Shown here: one piece after another, positions 63,373-64,000 of the stretch
Numbering within the stretch: the stretch's first letter is position 1
Layout: each line of letters opens with the position of its first letter
NCBI RefSeq assembly: GCF_002453355.1
Contig: NZ_DKGQ01000020.1
Location: forward strand, 1-64,000
Reading direction: 5' to 3'
DNA from: Psychrobacter sp. UBA6766
GTDB lineage: Bacteria; Pseudomonadota; Gammaproteobacteria; Pseudomonadales; Moraxellaceae
DNA length: 64,000 nt
Made by a program: the position numbers and the translations under genes
The notes under the pieces: model-generated
What the model saw: the letters and a program-made list of their open reading frames with translations, nothing else
The model's database searches: none
Told to the model about the DNA's origin: nothing

Positions 63373-64000
63373 ATGGCGACTGACGTAACCAGCCTTTCAT
63401 CGACCGAGCAACTACAAACCAATCATAACAGTGCCGAACAGCGTTATATTATTTGTATGAAATGGGGCGATAAATATGGTCCTGAATACGTCAACCGTCT
63501 TTATAATATGGTCGTTCGCCATTTGACCTTAGACTTCCAAATGGTTTGCTTAACCGATGATAATACTGGCATCGACCCTGCAGTTGCTTGTTACCCCATA
63601 CCGGAAATGGATTTGCCAGCCGGTCCTGAGCGTGGCTGGAAAAAACTGACCACGTTTAAGCCAGAATTATATGATCTAAAAGGTGTCGCCTTATTTTTAG
63701 ACATCGATATCGTGATTGTCGATAATATCGATGCTTTTTTCACTTATGAAGCTGAGTATGAAGACAGCGTCGTCATCATTCGTGATTGGAAAAAGCCATG
63801 GCGCATGATCGGTAATAGCTCGGTTTATCGCTTTAACATCGGTATGGGTACCTATCCTGATTTGCTCGAAAACTTTGAGCGCAACTTTGAAACCATTCGC
63901 ACGCAGGTTCGTCATGAGCAGGCATATTTATCTAATTATTTACGTGAACATCACCACCTAGAGTACTGGGATAAAAACTGGTGTGTCAGTTTTAAATATC
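63373..64000 (+). CDS. Glycosyltransferase, 5' part only
   Basis: Runs off the right end; 209 codons are present. After about 23 residues comes RYIICMKWGDKYGPEYVNRLYNMV and, further on, the DxD metal/sugar-nucleotide motif in VALFLDIDIVIVDNID. Then SVVIIRDWKKPWRMIGN and FNIGMGTYPDLL. The layout fits a GT-A enzyme of lipooligosaccharide or surface-sugar synthesis. It was read directly from the sequence because no stop codon is present. Confidence 0.8.
   Translation, partial: MATDVTSLSSTEQLQTNHNSAEQRYIICMKWGDKYGPEYVNRLYNMVVRHLTLDFQMVCLTDDNTGIDPAVACYPIPEMDLPAGPERGWKKLTTFKPELYDLKGVALFLDIDIVIVDNIDAFFTYEAEYEDSVVIIRDWKKPWRMIGNSSVYRFNIGMGTYPDLLENFERNFETIRTQVRHEQAYLSNYLREHHHLEYWDKNWCVSFKY

Overview
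The window is ordinary chromosome of a gammaproteobacterium of the Moraxellaceae, most likely a Psychrobacter. This rests on gene content and style, not on a database search: a TyrA-AroA fusion behind pheA and hisC, a bacterial-type AspRS, a Cpx-like system, a CysE with a long tail, two tandem FadD genes, moderate-to-low GC and AT-rich intergenic DNA. No rRNA, tRNA, CRISPR array, prophage or complete insertion sequence was seen.

Layout. 0.4-4 kb: a denitrification cluster of copper nitrite reductase with a fused cytochrome c (nirK/aniA type), a NirV-like protein and a Sco-type copper chaperone. 4.4-5.3 kb: a tandem universal stress protein. 5.5-12.8 kb (minus): a 2411-residue trimeric autotransporter adhesin with four head blocks and two stalks. 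13.2-16.3 kb: a CpxA/CpxR-like two-component system and a divergent CpxP/Spy-like protein, with a perfect 21-bp hairpin between them. 16.6-25.6 kb (mostly plus): gamma-glutamyltransferase, an AT-rich GNAT gene, dnaE, an orphan HPt protein coupled to trmJ, and cysE. 25.8-33 kb (minus): divergent folK, folB, a RarD-like transporter, then the aromatic block pheA-hisC-tyrA/aroA. 33.5-38.7 kb: transaldolase, a small exported protein, apt, a rubredoxin of only 54 codons, an alpha/beta hydrolase and a WG-repeat protein. 39-49.3 kb: an EamA transporter, an NCS2 permease close to RutG, sdaA, a lipoprotein, argJ, xthA, a thioesterase and a FetAB-like iron exporter. 49.7-58.7 kb: fatty-acid metabolism, with two tandem acyl-CoA ligases facing a minus-strand set of SDR, histidine phosphatase, aminoglycoside-phosphotransferase-like protein and acyl-CoA dehydrogenase. 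58.9-64 kb: a SohB peptidase without its usual membrane anchor, aspS, an LpxL-like acyltransferase and a glycosyltransferase cut by the window end.

The most useful non-gene signal is a small repeat family of about 160 bp with TAGGGCGTGTCTTC-type terminal inverted repeats. One complete copy lies at 38986-39149, a copy end at the window start, a decayed copy between the adhesin and cpxA, and probable fragments upstream of fetA and inside the pheA-hisC interval. No transposase belonging to it is present, so it looks like a MITE. Other signals are an unusual set of symmetric sequences upstream of the adhesin and a duplicated promoter/leader upstream of both fadD genes. No clearly new multi-gene system was found; the strongest candidates for follow-up are the repeat family, the Cpx-linked hairpin and the adhesin with its upstream region.
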